Assembly: GCA_964531735.1 (NCBI GenBank)
Contig: CAZHGD010000069.1
Coordinates: 1-33,815 of the forward strand
Reading direction: 5' to 3'
DNA: 33,815 nt
DNA from: CAZHGD01 sp964531735
GTDB lineage: Bacteria; Armatimonadota; UBA10988
The notes beneath the pieces were generated by a model. The model ran no database searches, was not told the origin of the DNA, and saw only the letters and a list, made by a program, of their open reading frames with translations. Below are positions 9,009 through 16,776 of this stretch, piece by piece. Positions within the stretch are counted from its first letter, which is position 1; the number at the start of each line of letters is the position of its first letter. Both the position numbers and the translations under genes were made by a program.

Positions 9009-10889
9009 ATGCCGCGATGGACCGTGTGGGTTGGGCTCGTTGCGTTGGGCTGGCCAGCGTTGGCCGCAGCGGGCCCCGATGCGTGCTACGACTGGATCCT
9101 GAAGCAGAAGATCCGCGGTGGCTACCTCGGCGCGCACTCGTCGCAGCAGGCGGTCGAACTGGGCCGGGCCGCCGGCATGAACCTGCTGATGCCCAAATTC
9201 GGCGGGCTGCAGGCGCCGCCGACCGAGGCCAACTGGAAGCTGCTGCGTGCCTGGTGCGACGCCGGACGCCGGGCCGGCCTGCACCTCCTGCCGGTCTACA
9301 ACTTCCGCGGCGGCGAGACCGAGAAGCTGCTCTCGGACCGCCGCGAGGTGGGGCCCACCGGCCAACGCATGGAGCGCACGCCCTGTCCGCTCGATGAGCC
9401 GTTCTGGACCAAGTACATCCGCGGCCGCGCGGTGGCCCTGGCCGAACGCGCCGCCGAGCTCGGTTACGACGGCGCCATCATCGATCCGGAGATGTACGGC
9501 GCCGACCACACCGTGTTCACCAGTCTCTGCTACTGCGACGATTGCTTCCGCGAGTTCCTGGCCGCGGTGGGGCAGCCCGCGCCGACGCCGCCGGTGCCTG
9601 CTGCGCAGCGTGTGGAGTGGCTCAAGGCGCAGCAGTTGGCCGACCGGTTCGAGCAGCACTTCATCGACCGCGTCCGCGGCTTCTCAGCGCAGATCGAGCG
9701 CGAGGTACACGCCCGGAACCCGCGGTTCATCCTCGGCGTACTGTTGCTCGACTACCCGCTGCCGTTCATGCGCGGCCTGGCCGAGGGCCTGGGCACGCCG
9801 ACGATGCCGGTGCTCGGCTTCTCCGAAACCACCTACAGCCCCGGCTACACCGAGTACGTCAACCAGCAACAGCGGACCTTCGCCGGCTGGGGCGCGCAGG
9901 TGCTGTTCGTGCCGGGCCTGTGGCAGCAGCAGTTCCCCTCCGAGCACCTGGCTGAGCAGTACTACGCCTGCGCGGCGCACTCGGCCGGCTACTGGGTCTA
10001 CACCTTCGAGAGCCTGGTCGACGATGTCAGCCGCCATGCGGGCTATCAGCTCCGCGAGCCGCTGGAGCGGTACTGGGCCGCGATGCGCACGGCCAACGCC
10101 GAGCTCGACAAGCTGGTCGCCTCGGGCGGCACGCATGTCTCGGCCCTCCAGGTGCGGCCATTCGACCCGCCGTTGCCGGTGCTGACCACCGGTGACCTGA
10201 AGACCGAGCCGCTGGTCGCCGCGGCTGATGCCTCGGCGCTGGCGCTGGGGCCGGTCACCCGCCCGCGCCTGCGTTACCGCAATCCGGTCTACCTCCTGGC
10301 CCGGGCCGGCGAGCCGGTGGTGGCCAAGGTCACCAACGCGCAGTTGGCCAACTACCGGCCGGGCACGCAGTGGGTGGTGGTCGCGCCCGATGGCAAGCCG
10401 GTCGCCGACGGCCACCTGAAGGTCCGCGAGAGCGCCGAAGTGCGCTTCACTCCGGCGGTCGACGGCGTCTACCTGCTGGTCGCGGAGTCGGGCAACAACA
10501 GCCACTTCGTGGAGGTGACCAGCGGGCAGCGGTGGTCGTTCCGCGCCAGCCGCGAGCTGCCGTTGGTGGTCAATGGGCAGTTCGGCCGCTGCTACTTCCA
10601 CGTGCCGGCCGGTGCCACCAGCTTCTCCTTGTTCGCCAAGGCCGAGGGTCAAGCGGCCGGCCGCGGCGGCAAGCTCGCGGTCTACCGACCCGACGGCCAA
10701 GTGGCCGGGCGACTGGCCGGCGACCTCGGCTCGCTCACCGAGCTCAAGATCACCGTGTCGCCCGACCAGCAGGACCGCGTCTGGGCCGTGTCGGGCGACG
10801 ACCTGACCAACGATCTGCGGGTCTACCTGGCCGGCGGCGTGTCGACCTATCTGAGCAGCGACCCGGCGCGCGTGCTGCGGCGCCCATGA
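9009..10889 (+). CDS. Secreted TIM-barrel glycoside-hydrolase-like protein
   Basis: A 626-residue protein. The ATG at 9009 has GGGAG upstream and gives a signal peptide (MPRWTVWVGLVALGWPALAAAG). Residues about 30-370 read as an (alpha/beta)8 barrel: GMNLLMPKFGG, LHLLPVYNF, GYDGAIIDPEMYG (152-164, with D159 and E161 as candidate catalytic acids), FILGVLLLDYP, TMPVLGFSETTY, VLFVPGLW and YWVYTFESL. A cysteine cluster CYCDDC at 174-179 follows the DPE motif, as in many uncharacterised hypothetical glycosidases. Residues about 400-626 contain two beta-rich domains of the kind found at the end of bacterial glycosidases. I recognise the fold pattern, not a numbered family. It lies between the sialidase-fold gene and the prepilin-like gene. 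Confidence 0.68.
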   Translation: MPRWTVWVGLVALGWPALAAAGPDACYDWILKQKIRGGYLGAHSSQQAVELGRAAGMNLLMPKFGGLQAPPTEANWKLLRAWCDAGRRAGLHLLPVYNFRGGETEKLLSDRREVGPTGQRMERTPCPLDEPFWTKYIRGRAVALAERAAELGYDGAIIDPEMYGADHTVFTSLCYCDDCFREFLAAVGQPAPTPPVPAAQRVEWLKAQQLADRFEQHFIDRVRGFSAQIEREVHARNPRFILGVLLLDYPLPFMRGLAEGLGTPTMPVLGFSETTYSPGYTEYVNQQQRTFAGWGAQVLFVPGLWQQQFPSEHLAEQYYACAAHSAGYWVYTFESLVDDVSRHAGYQLREPLERYWAAMRTANAELDKLVASGGTHVSALQVRPFDPPLPVLTTGDLKTEPLVAAADASALALGPVTRPRLRYRNPVYLLARAGEPVVAKVTNAQLANYRPGTQWVVVAPDGKPVADGHLKVRESAEVRFTPAVDGVYLLVAESGNNSHFVEVTSGQRWSFRASRELPLVVNGQFGRCYFHVPAGATSFSLFAKAEGQAAGRGGKLAVYRPDGQVAGRLAGDLGSLTELKITVSPDQQDRVWAVSGDDLTNDLRVYLAGGVSTYLSSDPARVLRRP

Positions 10890-10935
10890 GGTAGCGGCGC
10901 GGGCGAATGTGTTCGGACGCGGAAGGAACCTCGGC

Positions 10936-10944
10936 AAAGGAGGT
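10936..10944 (+). promoter_or_regulatory. Perfect Shine-Dalgarno-like AAAGGAGGT without a start codon at proper distance
   Basis: AAAGGAGGT is followed by TATATCTAGATC with no ATG, GTG or TTG at 4-10 bases. A GTG at 10961, in frame with the prepilin-like gene, is 16 bases away. It may be a relic start site or a leader element. Confidence 0.4.
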
Positions 10945-10996
10945 ATATCTAGATCATCGGGTGACGCGCAGGTCCGGGCGTGGAGGGAGAGATGCC

Positions 10997-11647
10997 ATGC
11001 ACCGACGCGCGTTCACGCTGATCGAGTTGTTGGTCGTGATTGCGATCATCGCCATCCTGGCGGCGATCCTCTTCCCGGTGTTCGCCAAGGCCCGCGAGAA
11101 GGCCCGGCAGTCGAGCTGCAACAGCAACGTCAAGCAGCTCTCGCTGGCGGCTCGCATGTACACGCAGGACTACGACGAGCGCTTCCTGCCAATGAGCAAC
11201 GCCTCGAGCGGGTACACCTACTGGTGGGGCGTGATTGTGGCGCCGTACACCAAGAACGACCAGATCTTCGCCTGTCCGAGCCAGACCGGCGACGCTTGGC
11301 GGCAGTGTACCAACTGCTCGAGTCCCAACCAGTCCAGGCGGCCGGTCCACTACGGGGCCAACTGCGGCGCCGGTGGCCAGGGCGGCACCGCGATGCCCAA
11401 CTGGCAAGGCGCCATGTCGCAGTCCGACTCCGCCATCGCCGAATCGGCCACCACCATCTGGACGGGCGACTCCACCTGCGTCAACCTGGGGCCGTATAAC
11501 GTCTACCCGTCACAAGGCACGACCTGCCCGAACTTCGCCGACCGGCACAACGAAGGCGCCAACTTCGGCTTCATGGACGGGCACGCCAAGTGGATGAAGC
11601 GCACCGGCATTCCGTGGGGCTACTGGACCCGCACCGCCGGCGACTGA
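10997..11647 (+). CDS. Prepilin-type N-terminal cleavage/methylation protein (DUF1559-like pseudopilin)
   Basis: A 216-residue protein. The ATG at 10997 has GGAGGGAGAG just ahead, and the product starts with the class III signal MHRRA/FTLIELLVV, cut by prepilin peptidase before the phenylalanine (alanine rather than glycine at -1, common in this lineage). One N-terminal transmembrane helix (about 6-28) is followed by FPVFAKAREKARQ, the amphipathic extension. The globular part contains YTQDYDERF, paired cysteines (CPSQTG, CTNCS), NCGAGGQGG and the closing FADRHNEGANFGFMDGHAKW, which marks the H-x-G-G/DUF1559-like secreted family. These proteins are very numerous in Armatimonadota and Planctomycetota, and their role is poorly known, possibly type II secretion-like pseudopilins or surface fibres. 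It may be co-transcribed with the glycosidase-like gene. Confidence 0.88.
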   Translation: MHRRAFTLIELLVVIAIIAILAAILFPVFAKAREKARQSSCNSNVKQLSLAARMYTQDYDERFLPMSNASSGYTYWWGVIVAPYTKNDQIFACPSQTGDAWRQCTNCSSPNQSRRPVHYGANCGAGGQGGTAMPNWQGAMSQSDSAIAESATTIWTGDSTCVNLGPYNVYPSQGTTCPNFADRHNEGANFGFMDGHAKWMKRTGIPWGYWTRTAGD

Positions 11648-11673
11648 ACCCGCGCCGATCTTCGCGGTGACCT

Positions 11674-11708
11674 GAAGCCCCGGCGGTCTCGACCACAGCC
11701 GGGGCTTC
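11674..11708. terminator. Rho-independent-like hairpin between convergent genes
   Basis: A perfect 11-base inverted repeat, GAAGCCCCGGC and GCCGGGGCTTC, with a 13-base loop. It lies 26 bases after the prepilin-like gene and 28 bases beyond the end of the convergent minus-strand gene. There is no clear T tract, so it is probably a bidirectional stem acting with Rho or in a U-tract-independent way. Confidence 0.65.
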
Positions 11709-11736
11709 ACCGTCGGGTCGCGGCCCGAACCGGCCC

Positions 11737-13044
11737 CTACGACAGCGGTCGCCGGCCCCAGCGGCCGAGCAGCGCCGACAGACAGCCGCCCGGCGCCGGC
11801 GGCTGCGGCAAGGCGGCGGCGCCGTCGGCGTCGTCGGCGGTCAGGTCGAAGTCGAAGACCACCTGGTCGAGCAACTGCTGCACGTCGTCGGCCGCCTCGG
11901 CCGCCAGGTGGTCGACCAGGTCCAGCACCGGCCGGAACACGCTGCGCGCCACGCGGGTCACGCGCACCCGGGCTGACGGCAGCCGGTCGAGTATGGTCAC
12001 CGTCCGGTCGTCCAGGTCGAGCGCCCGCGTCAGCGTCTCGCGCGACAGCGACGGCGCCAGCCGACAGCCCACCGGGATGAACAGGCTCTCGGTGGCGTGT
12101 CGGGCCGCGTAAGCCCGACCACCCAGCAGCGCCGGCGGCGCGGTGCCGCCCAAGCGGGCCAGCACCAGGTAGAACGGTCCGTCCCCGCCGGTCAGCGCCG
12201 CCAACTGCAGGCCGGCCAGCTCGGCCTCGCCGGCTTCCTGCAGTAGCCGCAGCAGGATGGCCAGGTCGGCCGCCTCGACGCGCCACAGACGCGCCTCGGC
12301 CGGCAGCTCGCTGTCTTCCAGGCGGAGCTGGACCTCGACCGTCGGCGGCTCGCCCGGCCCGATCACCTCCGGCTCGAACGAGCCGCCCGCGACGGTGACC
12401 AGGTGCTCCACCTCGCGCAGTTCGCCGCGGAACAGTCGCCAGGTACCATCCGGCTCGACCAGCCAGCGGTCATGGTCACTGTCCTGCGGCAACCGTACTT
12501 GCGACGCTGGCGGCCAAGTCCAGCCCCAGGGCAGAATCAGCGCGTCACTGTGTTCGGACAGGTAGAAGAACTCCGGCTCCGTCGTGCCGGACCACTTCGC
12601 GCGCAGGAACTCGCTGAGCCCCTCCACGAACAGCAGGTAGGCCCCGCCGCCCACGGCCAGGTAGCGCAGGCGATGGTTGCCGAGCATCAGGTTGGCCGCG
12701 GCCACCTCGACGAAGCGCTCGTGGCTGTGCACGCGCAGGCAGGTCACGGCCGGCCGCGCCGGCGAGCGTGGCGCGAGCGGCAGGACCTGGAAGAGCTGCG
12801 GCGCCGCGCGGTGAGCGGTGATGGTCACCGGTTGCCCCTCGACGCGCGGCGACTCGGTGTCGAGTCCCTCGACCGCCGCGGCCGGCAGCCCGTCGGGCAG
12901 GCGTTCGGTGGCCAGCAGCCACGCGGCCTGCTCGCCCTCGCCAAGCTGATAGAGCTCGGCCGGCCGACGCCAGAAGTCGTCGTCACGGACACTCCGCAAC
13001 GCGGCGTGCAGATGGGCGGAGCCAGCGAACCAGGCATAGGCCAT
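11737..13044 (-). CDS. Putative third ('X') component of a ternary NTPase-vWA conflict-type system
   Basis: A 435-residue protein with no signal peptide and no catalytic motif that I recognise. It is rich in short beta-strands, with a middle part (residues about 115-225) of tryptophan-containing strand pairs such as LILPWGWTWPPASQVRL and WLVEPDGTWRLFRGE. The last quarter carries SLFIPVGCRLAPSLSRETLTRAL, a hydrophobic FRPVLDLVDHL and a closing VVFDFDL, a pattern I recall from the bpX/fvmX partner domains of MoxR/FtsH-vWA ternary systems. That assignment is from memory and context. It overlaps the vWA-like gene by one base (TGATG), so the two are made together. What it binds is unknown. Confidence 0.45.
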   Translation of the reverse strand: MAYAWFAGSAHLHAALRSVRDDDFWRRPAELYQLGEGEQAAWLLATERLPDGLPAAAVEGLDTESPRVEGQPVTITAHRAAPQLFQVLPLAPRSPARPAVTCLRVHSHERFVEVAAANLMLGNHRLRYLAVGGGAYLLFVEGLSEFLRAKWSGTTEPEFFYLSEHSDALILPWGWTWPPASQVRLPQDSDHDRWLVEPDGTWRLFRGELREVEHLVTVAGGSFEPEVIGPGEPPTVEVQLRLEDSELPAEARLWRVEAADLAILLRLLQEAGEAELAGLQLAALTGGDGPFYLVLARLGGTAPPALLGGRAYAARHATESLFIPVGCRLAPSLSRETLTRALDLDDRTVTILDRLPSARVRVTRVARSVFRPVLDLVDHLAAEAADDVQQLLDQVVFDFDLTADDADGAAALPQPPAPGGCLSALLGRWGRRPLS

Positions 13045-14540
13045 CAGCCCAGCATCCCTTCGAGCAGGCGCTCGCGCGCCTCGCGTAGTGCCGGCAGGAT
13101 CTGGCCGGTCAGGTTCAGCGCGTAGCGTTGACCCTCGCCAGGCGGCTCGACGGTGTAGACCGGCACCGGCAGGACCCGTGTGCCGGCGGGCGGGCGGGCG
13201 CGCGATAGCTCGACCAGCGAGCGCGGCCGCGCGAAGACGACGGCACAGCGGCTACGGTGGGCTTCGCGCGGCAGCGCCTCCACCGCCTCCAGCGGACCAC
13301 GGTCCGAAGCGGTGACCACCACGCGGCCCTGTTGCTCCTTGGCCCGGAACAGCAGGTGGAGCACCTCCAGCATCTCGCGGTGCTCGGCCGACTCGGCGCT
13401 CCCCGGCGCGGTCAGCAGCTCAAACCGGAAGGCGATGTCGTCCCGGCGGAAGACGCGTTGCAGGTCACCGGCCAGCGCCAGCGCCAACCCCATCAGGCAG
13501 CGGATGACCTTGGTCCCGGCCAGGTCGCCCGACACCGGGCCGAGGAATTCGTCGCAGTCCTCGACGGCGAACACCACCGTCCGTCGCAACATGCGGTGGA
13601 CGGCGCTGTCCCGCAGGTAGCGCAGCACCTCGTTCTCGGCGAAGCGCACCAGGAACGGATCGACCGGCTCGTCCGGCTCGAGGTAGACCAGCTCGCTCGG
13701 CACCAGGTTCTCCACCGGGCCGGCGGTGGTCAGCTCGGCGATGCCGCCGGTGGGGTAGGTGCCGACACTCTCGAGGGCGGTATCGGCCAAGGCGCGGTCG
13801 CGCATGGCGCGCAGGCCGGCGCGGCGGCTGGGGCCGAGTCGCCGCGCCACTTCCTTGATGCGCCGGGCCGCCAGCCGTAACGACTGCCGCGGGAAGTAGC
13901 GCGCGTACTCAATCTCGAACAGGTCCTCATCCTCGAGACGGCGGTCGAGGTCGAGCTCGTTGGCCTGGGTGGTGATCTCGCGCAGCGCCCGGAGAAGCGC
14001 GCCCGGGGCCTGAACCGCGGCTTCGAAAGCGACCCTCGCCGCGGCCAGGTCGCCGTCGAAGTCGACGGGCGGCACGGGTGGGTCGGTGACCACGAACGGC
14101 TGGGACAGGCCGGCCGCGACCGGCGTCAGCAGCAGTTCGAGCGCCCGCGTCAGCGCCAGGTCGTCGTCGTGGCTGTCGCGCACCAGACGGTGTACGCGCT
14201 GGAAGCGGGACTCGCGCAGGCGCCGGGCCAGGACCAACGTCTCGTAGTCGTCACGGACGGCCTGGACCTGGGCATCGCCGCGTGGGGCGTCGAGGGTGGA
14301 GCGGAAGCGAAAGCTCTCGCCCTCGAGCAGGAGATAGCCCAGGTCGAGGACGACGCCGAACGGAACGGCCAGTGGCACGAGGGCCAGCCGGAAGTACCAC
14401 TCCAGCGCTCGGGGGGCCAGCGCTGGAAGATCCTCCGCCCGCCGGGCGCAGTAGTCGAGACTGCCCGCCAAGAACCAACGAGCGCTGTCGCCTCGCTGGA
14501 CCTGCGGTAGACTCGCCGCGACGGGGTTCGGAGCCACCAT
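13044..14540 (-). CDS. vWA-domain protein of the MoxR/FtsH-vWA ternary conflict-system type
   Basis: A 498-residue protein. The distinctive block is at residues about 260-325: YPTGGIAELTT (262-272), LVPSEL (279-284), PFLVRFAENEVLRYLRD (295-311) and RRTVVFAVEDCDEF (319-332). This G-G-(x)-L-T-T...L-x-P-S-E-L...E-x-L-x-Y-x-R-D series is what I recall for the vWA component of ternary systems in which a MoxR AAA+ ATPase, a vWA protein and a third domain protein act together, thought to be in biological conflicts. The metal-binding DxSxS motif is absent (DCDEF instead), so this vWA would be a protein-binding scaffold. The first 240 residues are helical. No MoxR gene is next to it. It follows rpsR by 71 bases and may share its promoter. 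Confidence 0.6.
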   Translation of the reverse strand: MVAPNPVAASLPQVQRGDSARWFLAGSLDYCARRAEDLPALAPRALEWYFRLALVPLAVPFGVVLDLGYLLLEGESFRFRSTLDAPRGDAQVQAVRDDYETLVLARRLRESRFQRVHRLVRDSHDDDLALTRALELLLTPVAAGLSQPFVVTDPPVPPVDFDGDLAAARVAFEAAVQAPGALLRALREITTQANELDLDRRLEDEDLFEIEYARYFPRQSLRLAARRIKEVARRLGPSRRAGLRAMRDRALADTALESVGTYPTGGIAELTTAGPVENLVPSELVYLEPDEPVDPFLVRFAENEVLRYLRDSAVHRMLRRTVVFAVEDCDEFLGPVSGDLAGTKVIRCLMGLALALAGDLQRVFRRDDIAFRFELLTAPGSAESAEHREMLEVLHLLFRAKEQQGRVVVTASDRGPLEAVEALPREAHRSRCAVVFARPRSLVELSRARPPAGTRVLPVPVYTVEPPGEGQRYALNLTGQILPALREARERLLEGMLG

Positions 14541-14553
14541 GCCTGCACTTCAC

Positions 14554-14580
14554 CAGCGCGACTGCCGTCAGCCCGCGCTG
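14554..14580 (-). promoter_or_regulatory. Small hairpin between rpsR and the vWA gene
   Basis: CAGCGCG and CGCGCTG form a seven-base stem with a 13-base loop in the 71-base gap after rpsR. It could lower readthrough from rpsR into the vWA/X pair, but short GC stems arise easily by chance here. Confidence 0.3.
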
Positions 14581-14611
14581 ACCGCCGTTCGCCGCTTGGG
14601 CAGGCGCTCCT

Positions 14612-14836
14612 CTAGTCTTCGCGAGCGTAGGGGAGCAGCGCGATGTCGCGGGCGCGCTTGATGGCGACGGTCAGCAGCCGCTGATGCCGCGCGCTCAGAC
14701 CGGTCTGCCGTCGCGGCATGATCTTCCCGCGCTCGGAGAGGAACTTCCACAGCAGGGCGTGGTTCTTGTACTCGAGCTCGTTATCGGGATCCTGGACGGT
14801 CGGGCCCTTCTTCCGGCGCCCGCTGAAACGACCCAT
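14612..14836 (-). CDS. rpsR: 30S ribosomal protein S18 (bS18)
   Basis: A 74-residue basic protein of normal length for bS18, which sits on the platform of the small ribosomal subunit beside S6 and S11. The conserved core is clear: residues 23-31 (YKNHALLWK), FLSERGKIMPRRQTGL with the invariant G-K-I-x-P-R-R-x-T-G (about 33-47), and RHQRLLTVAIKRARDIALLPY (50-70). The start has GAGGAG nine bases upstream. Usually rpsR lies with rpsF, ssb and rplI, but none is near. Here it stands between a deacetylase-like gene and a vWA gene and has its own near-consensus promoter at 14872-14901. The N-terminus MGRFSGRRKKGPT is basic and unfolded, as is usual. Confidence 0.97.
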   Translation of the reverse strand: MGRFSGRRKKGPTVQDPDNELEYKNHALLWKFLSERGKIMPRRQTGLSARHQRLLTVAIKRARDIALLPYARED

Positions 14837-14869
14837 TAGTGGTCACTCCTCAAATCTGGTAACAGGCGG

Positions 14870-16711
14870 TCAGTATAGCCCGGTGCCAGCGTTTGTGTCA
14901 ACCGCAGCCGAATCGGCGCGGCGGATCGCCACCTGGCCCACCTCGCCCTGCAGATCGTGCCCGCGCAGGCGCAGGTTGACCACGCCGAGCGCCGGGTTGT
15001 CCTGCCGCCCGGTCAGCTCCAGCCGCCCGGCGGTCACCGTCACCGCGCCGGGCGCGAAGCCGGGCGCCAACTGGAGCACCTGCTCGCCGAAGACCTCCAC
15101 ATCGAGCAGCAGACCGGTGTCGCTGGGCCGCAGATCGAGCACGTTGGCCGTGCCCTCGCGCAGCACCACCGGTTGCAGCGGCCCGGTGGACTCGAACGCG
15201 ACGCTGCCGCCCGCCGGATGCGCCGGCCGGACCGCCACGAACGAGCGCCCGCCCTGCCGCCGGTACCACACCGGCCGCAAGTCACCACGGCCCACGGCGC
15301 CGAGCCGCTGGTAGCCGCCCACTTCGACGATGACCGGCAGCTCGGCCACCAGCGCCCGGACCTCAGTCGGCACCGCCGACAGGTCGAGCGCAAAGCCGTC
15401 CTCGGTGCCGGTGACCCGTCCGAAGGTGTGCCAGGCCCATTGCGCAAACGCCTCGCGAGTGTTCGCCGCCAGCAACTGCCCCGGCTGCGCCGACACCTGC
15501 CGCAAGTAGTCGCACCAGTGGCCCACGGCGACGCCGTTGGCCGCCGGGTCCGTCGACAACAGGTTGGGCCAATGGATGCCGCAGATGCTGCCCGGCGCCA
15601 CCGGGGCCGCGTGCGGTGCCGGCTGGTCGCAGGTGGCCAGCGCGTGCTCGATGACCGTCTGCACCGCCAGCTCGGCGCAGGTCGCGAAGGCGATGCCCGC
15701 ATTCGCGTCGTAACGCGCCACGGCGCGCGCCAGGCCGTCGCGGGCCGCCGCCAACAGGTCCGCCGCGCTCAGGCCGCGCCCCGCGTAGAGCCGCGCCATG
15801 GCCACAGCCACGGGCACGTGCGCATCGATCAGCGGCTGCAAGTCGGCCGCCGTGGCCACCACGCGGCGCGCCAGCAGCAGCTCGATCTCCTCGGCGCCCA
15901 GAGTCGGCGCGGCCGCCGCGGCCTCGTCCAGCAGGCCGGTATCGTCGCGCACCTCACCCATCACTTGCTCGGGCACCGCGTCAATGGCGTACCACGGCAC
16001 CCCGTTGCCCCCGCGATCGATGATCAACACGCCGTGGTTGACGCCGCCGGTCGCCGCCGCGAGGTCGCTCCGCCGAGTCAGGCAGCCGAACGGCGTGGAG
16101 CAGTAGCGGGCGCCGGCGCCGGCGACGAGGGCGCCGGTGTCCTGCGGATCGGCCTCGTCCAGCAGGTAGGCAAAGGCACACGGGATGAAGTGCAGCGGGA
16201 AGCGATGGCCGGCCGCCGGGCCCAGATGGTGCTGGTCGAGCAGCGCCCGGAACACCTCCAGGTGTCCCTGCAGGTCGGCCCAGCGCCACTTGCCGGCCAC
16301 CGGCGAGTAGTACTCGGCCCGGGTCATCCGCCCGTCGTCCCAGTGCTCGTGGCCGACGCCGTGCAACGCCAGTTCGAGGTGCGCGGCACGCTGGGCAAAC
16401 ACGGCCGCGGCCTCGTCGCTCCAGGTCCCGGCGCGCGACCGATTGTCCCAGGCGGCGCCGGCGGCGGTGCAGGTCGGCTGGCGAGCGCAGACGTTGTCGC
16501 GGTCCCACTCGCAGAGCACCATCGCCGCCGTGGGCCGGAGCGACAACGCCGCGCCGAGGTCGGCGATGGCCGCGTAGTCGGCCGGCTGGAGCAACCGGTC
16601 GATGCCGGCGCGGTACGGACCGCCCTGAACGTCCAGTCGCCAACCCTCGCGCCAACCAACGTCGTCGATCACCAGTTGCACGGCGCGCGGTATGTCCACC
16701 TGCCAGGGCAT
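14870..16711 (-). CDS. Polysaccharide-deacetylase-like protein with embedded sigma-70 region 2-like domain
   Basis: A 613-residue protein with no signal peptide. Residues 1-255 resemble a divergent NodB-type barrel: VIDDVGW with D16/D17, AMVLCEWDRDN (63-73), LALHGVGHEHW with H117 and H121, FIPCAFAYL and YCSTPFGC. The barrel seems to resume at ICGIHWPNLL (376-385). Residues about 400-600 add a helical piece and a beta-sandwich tail. Between the two barrel parts, residues about 271-358 match sigma-70 regions 1.2-2.3 without gaps (EIELLLARR, ARLYAGRGLSAADLL, GLARAVARYD, GIAFATCAE). The residues that contact RNA polymerase or melt DNA are replaced. I infer an enzyme with a structural or sensory helical insert. 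The substrate is unknown. The gene lies 65 bases after a gene for a secreted protein and carries the rpsR promoter in its 3' end. Confidence 0.62.
   Translation of the reverse strand: MPWQVDIPRAVQLVIDDVGWREGWRLDVQGGPYRAGIDRLLQPADYAAIADLGAALSLRPTAAMVLCEWDRDNVCARQPTCTAAGAAWDNRSRAGTWSDEAAAVFAQRAAHLELALHGVGHEHWDDGRMTRAEYYSPVAGKWRWADLQGHLEVFRALLDQHHLGPAAGHRFPLHFIPCAFAYLLDEADPQDTGALVAGAGARYCSTPFGCLTRRSDLAAATGGVNHGVLIIDRGGNGVPWYAIDAVPEQVMGEVRDDTGLLDEAAAAAPTLGAEEIELLLARRVVATAADLQPLIDAHVPVAVAMARLYAGRGLSAADLLAAARDGLARAVARYDANAGIAFATCAELAVQTVIEHALATCDQPAPHAAPVAPGSICGIHWPNLLSTDPAANGVAVGHWCDYLRQVSAQPGQLLAANTREAFAQWAWHTFGRVTGTEDGFALDLSAVPTEVRALVAELPVIVEVGGYQRLGAVGRGDLRPVWYRRQGGRSFVAVRPAHPAGGSVAFESTGPLQPVVLREGTANVLDLRPSDTGLLLDVEVFGEQVLQLAPGFAPGAVTVTAGRLELTGRQDNPALGVVNLRLRGHDLQGEVGQVAIRRADSAAVDTNAGTGLY
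14872..14901 (-). promoter_or_regulatory. Sigma-70-type promoter of rpsR
   Basis: On the minus strand, TTGACA is followed after 18 bases by TATACT, one mismatch from consensus. The predicted start is near 14865, about 28 bases before the rpsR start. The promoter lies inside the last codons of the upstream deacetylase-like gene. Confidence 0.78.
15638..15901 (-). other. Sigma-70 region 1.2-2.3-like insert within the deacetylase-like gene
   Basis: This part encodes residues 271-358. Laid against E. coli RpoD from memory, 65 residues align without a gap, with 17 identities and about 15 conservative changes, including Y-x-x-R-G-L, D-L, G-L-x-x-A-V and G-x-x-F-x-T-x-A. Region 2.2 QEGN is replaced by A-A-A-R, and the region 2.3 aromatics by C, L and A. 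Confidence 0.6.
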
Positions 16712-16776
16712 CAGTGCTGCTCCGCCGGCAATCTAGCCGATCGCCGTGTCGGCGGCAAGGCAGACTGGCCCGTCGC

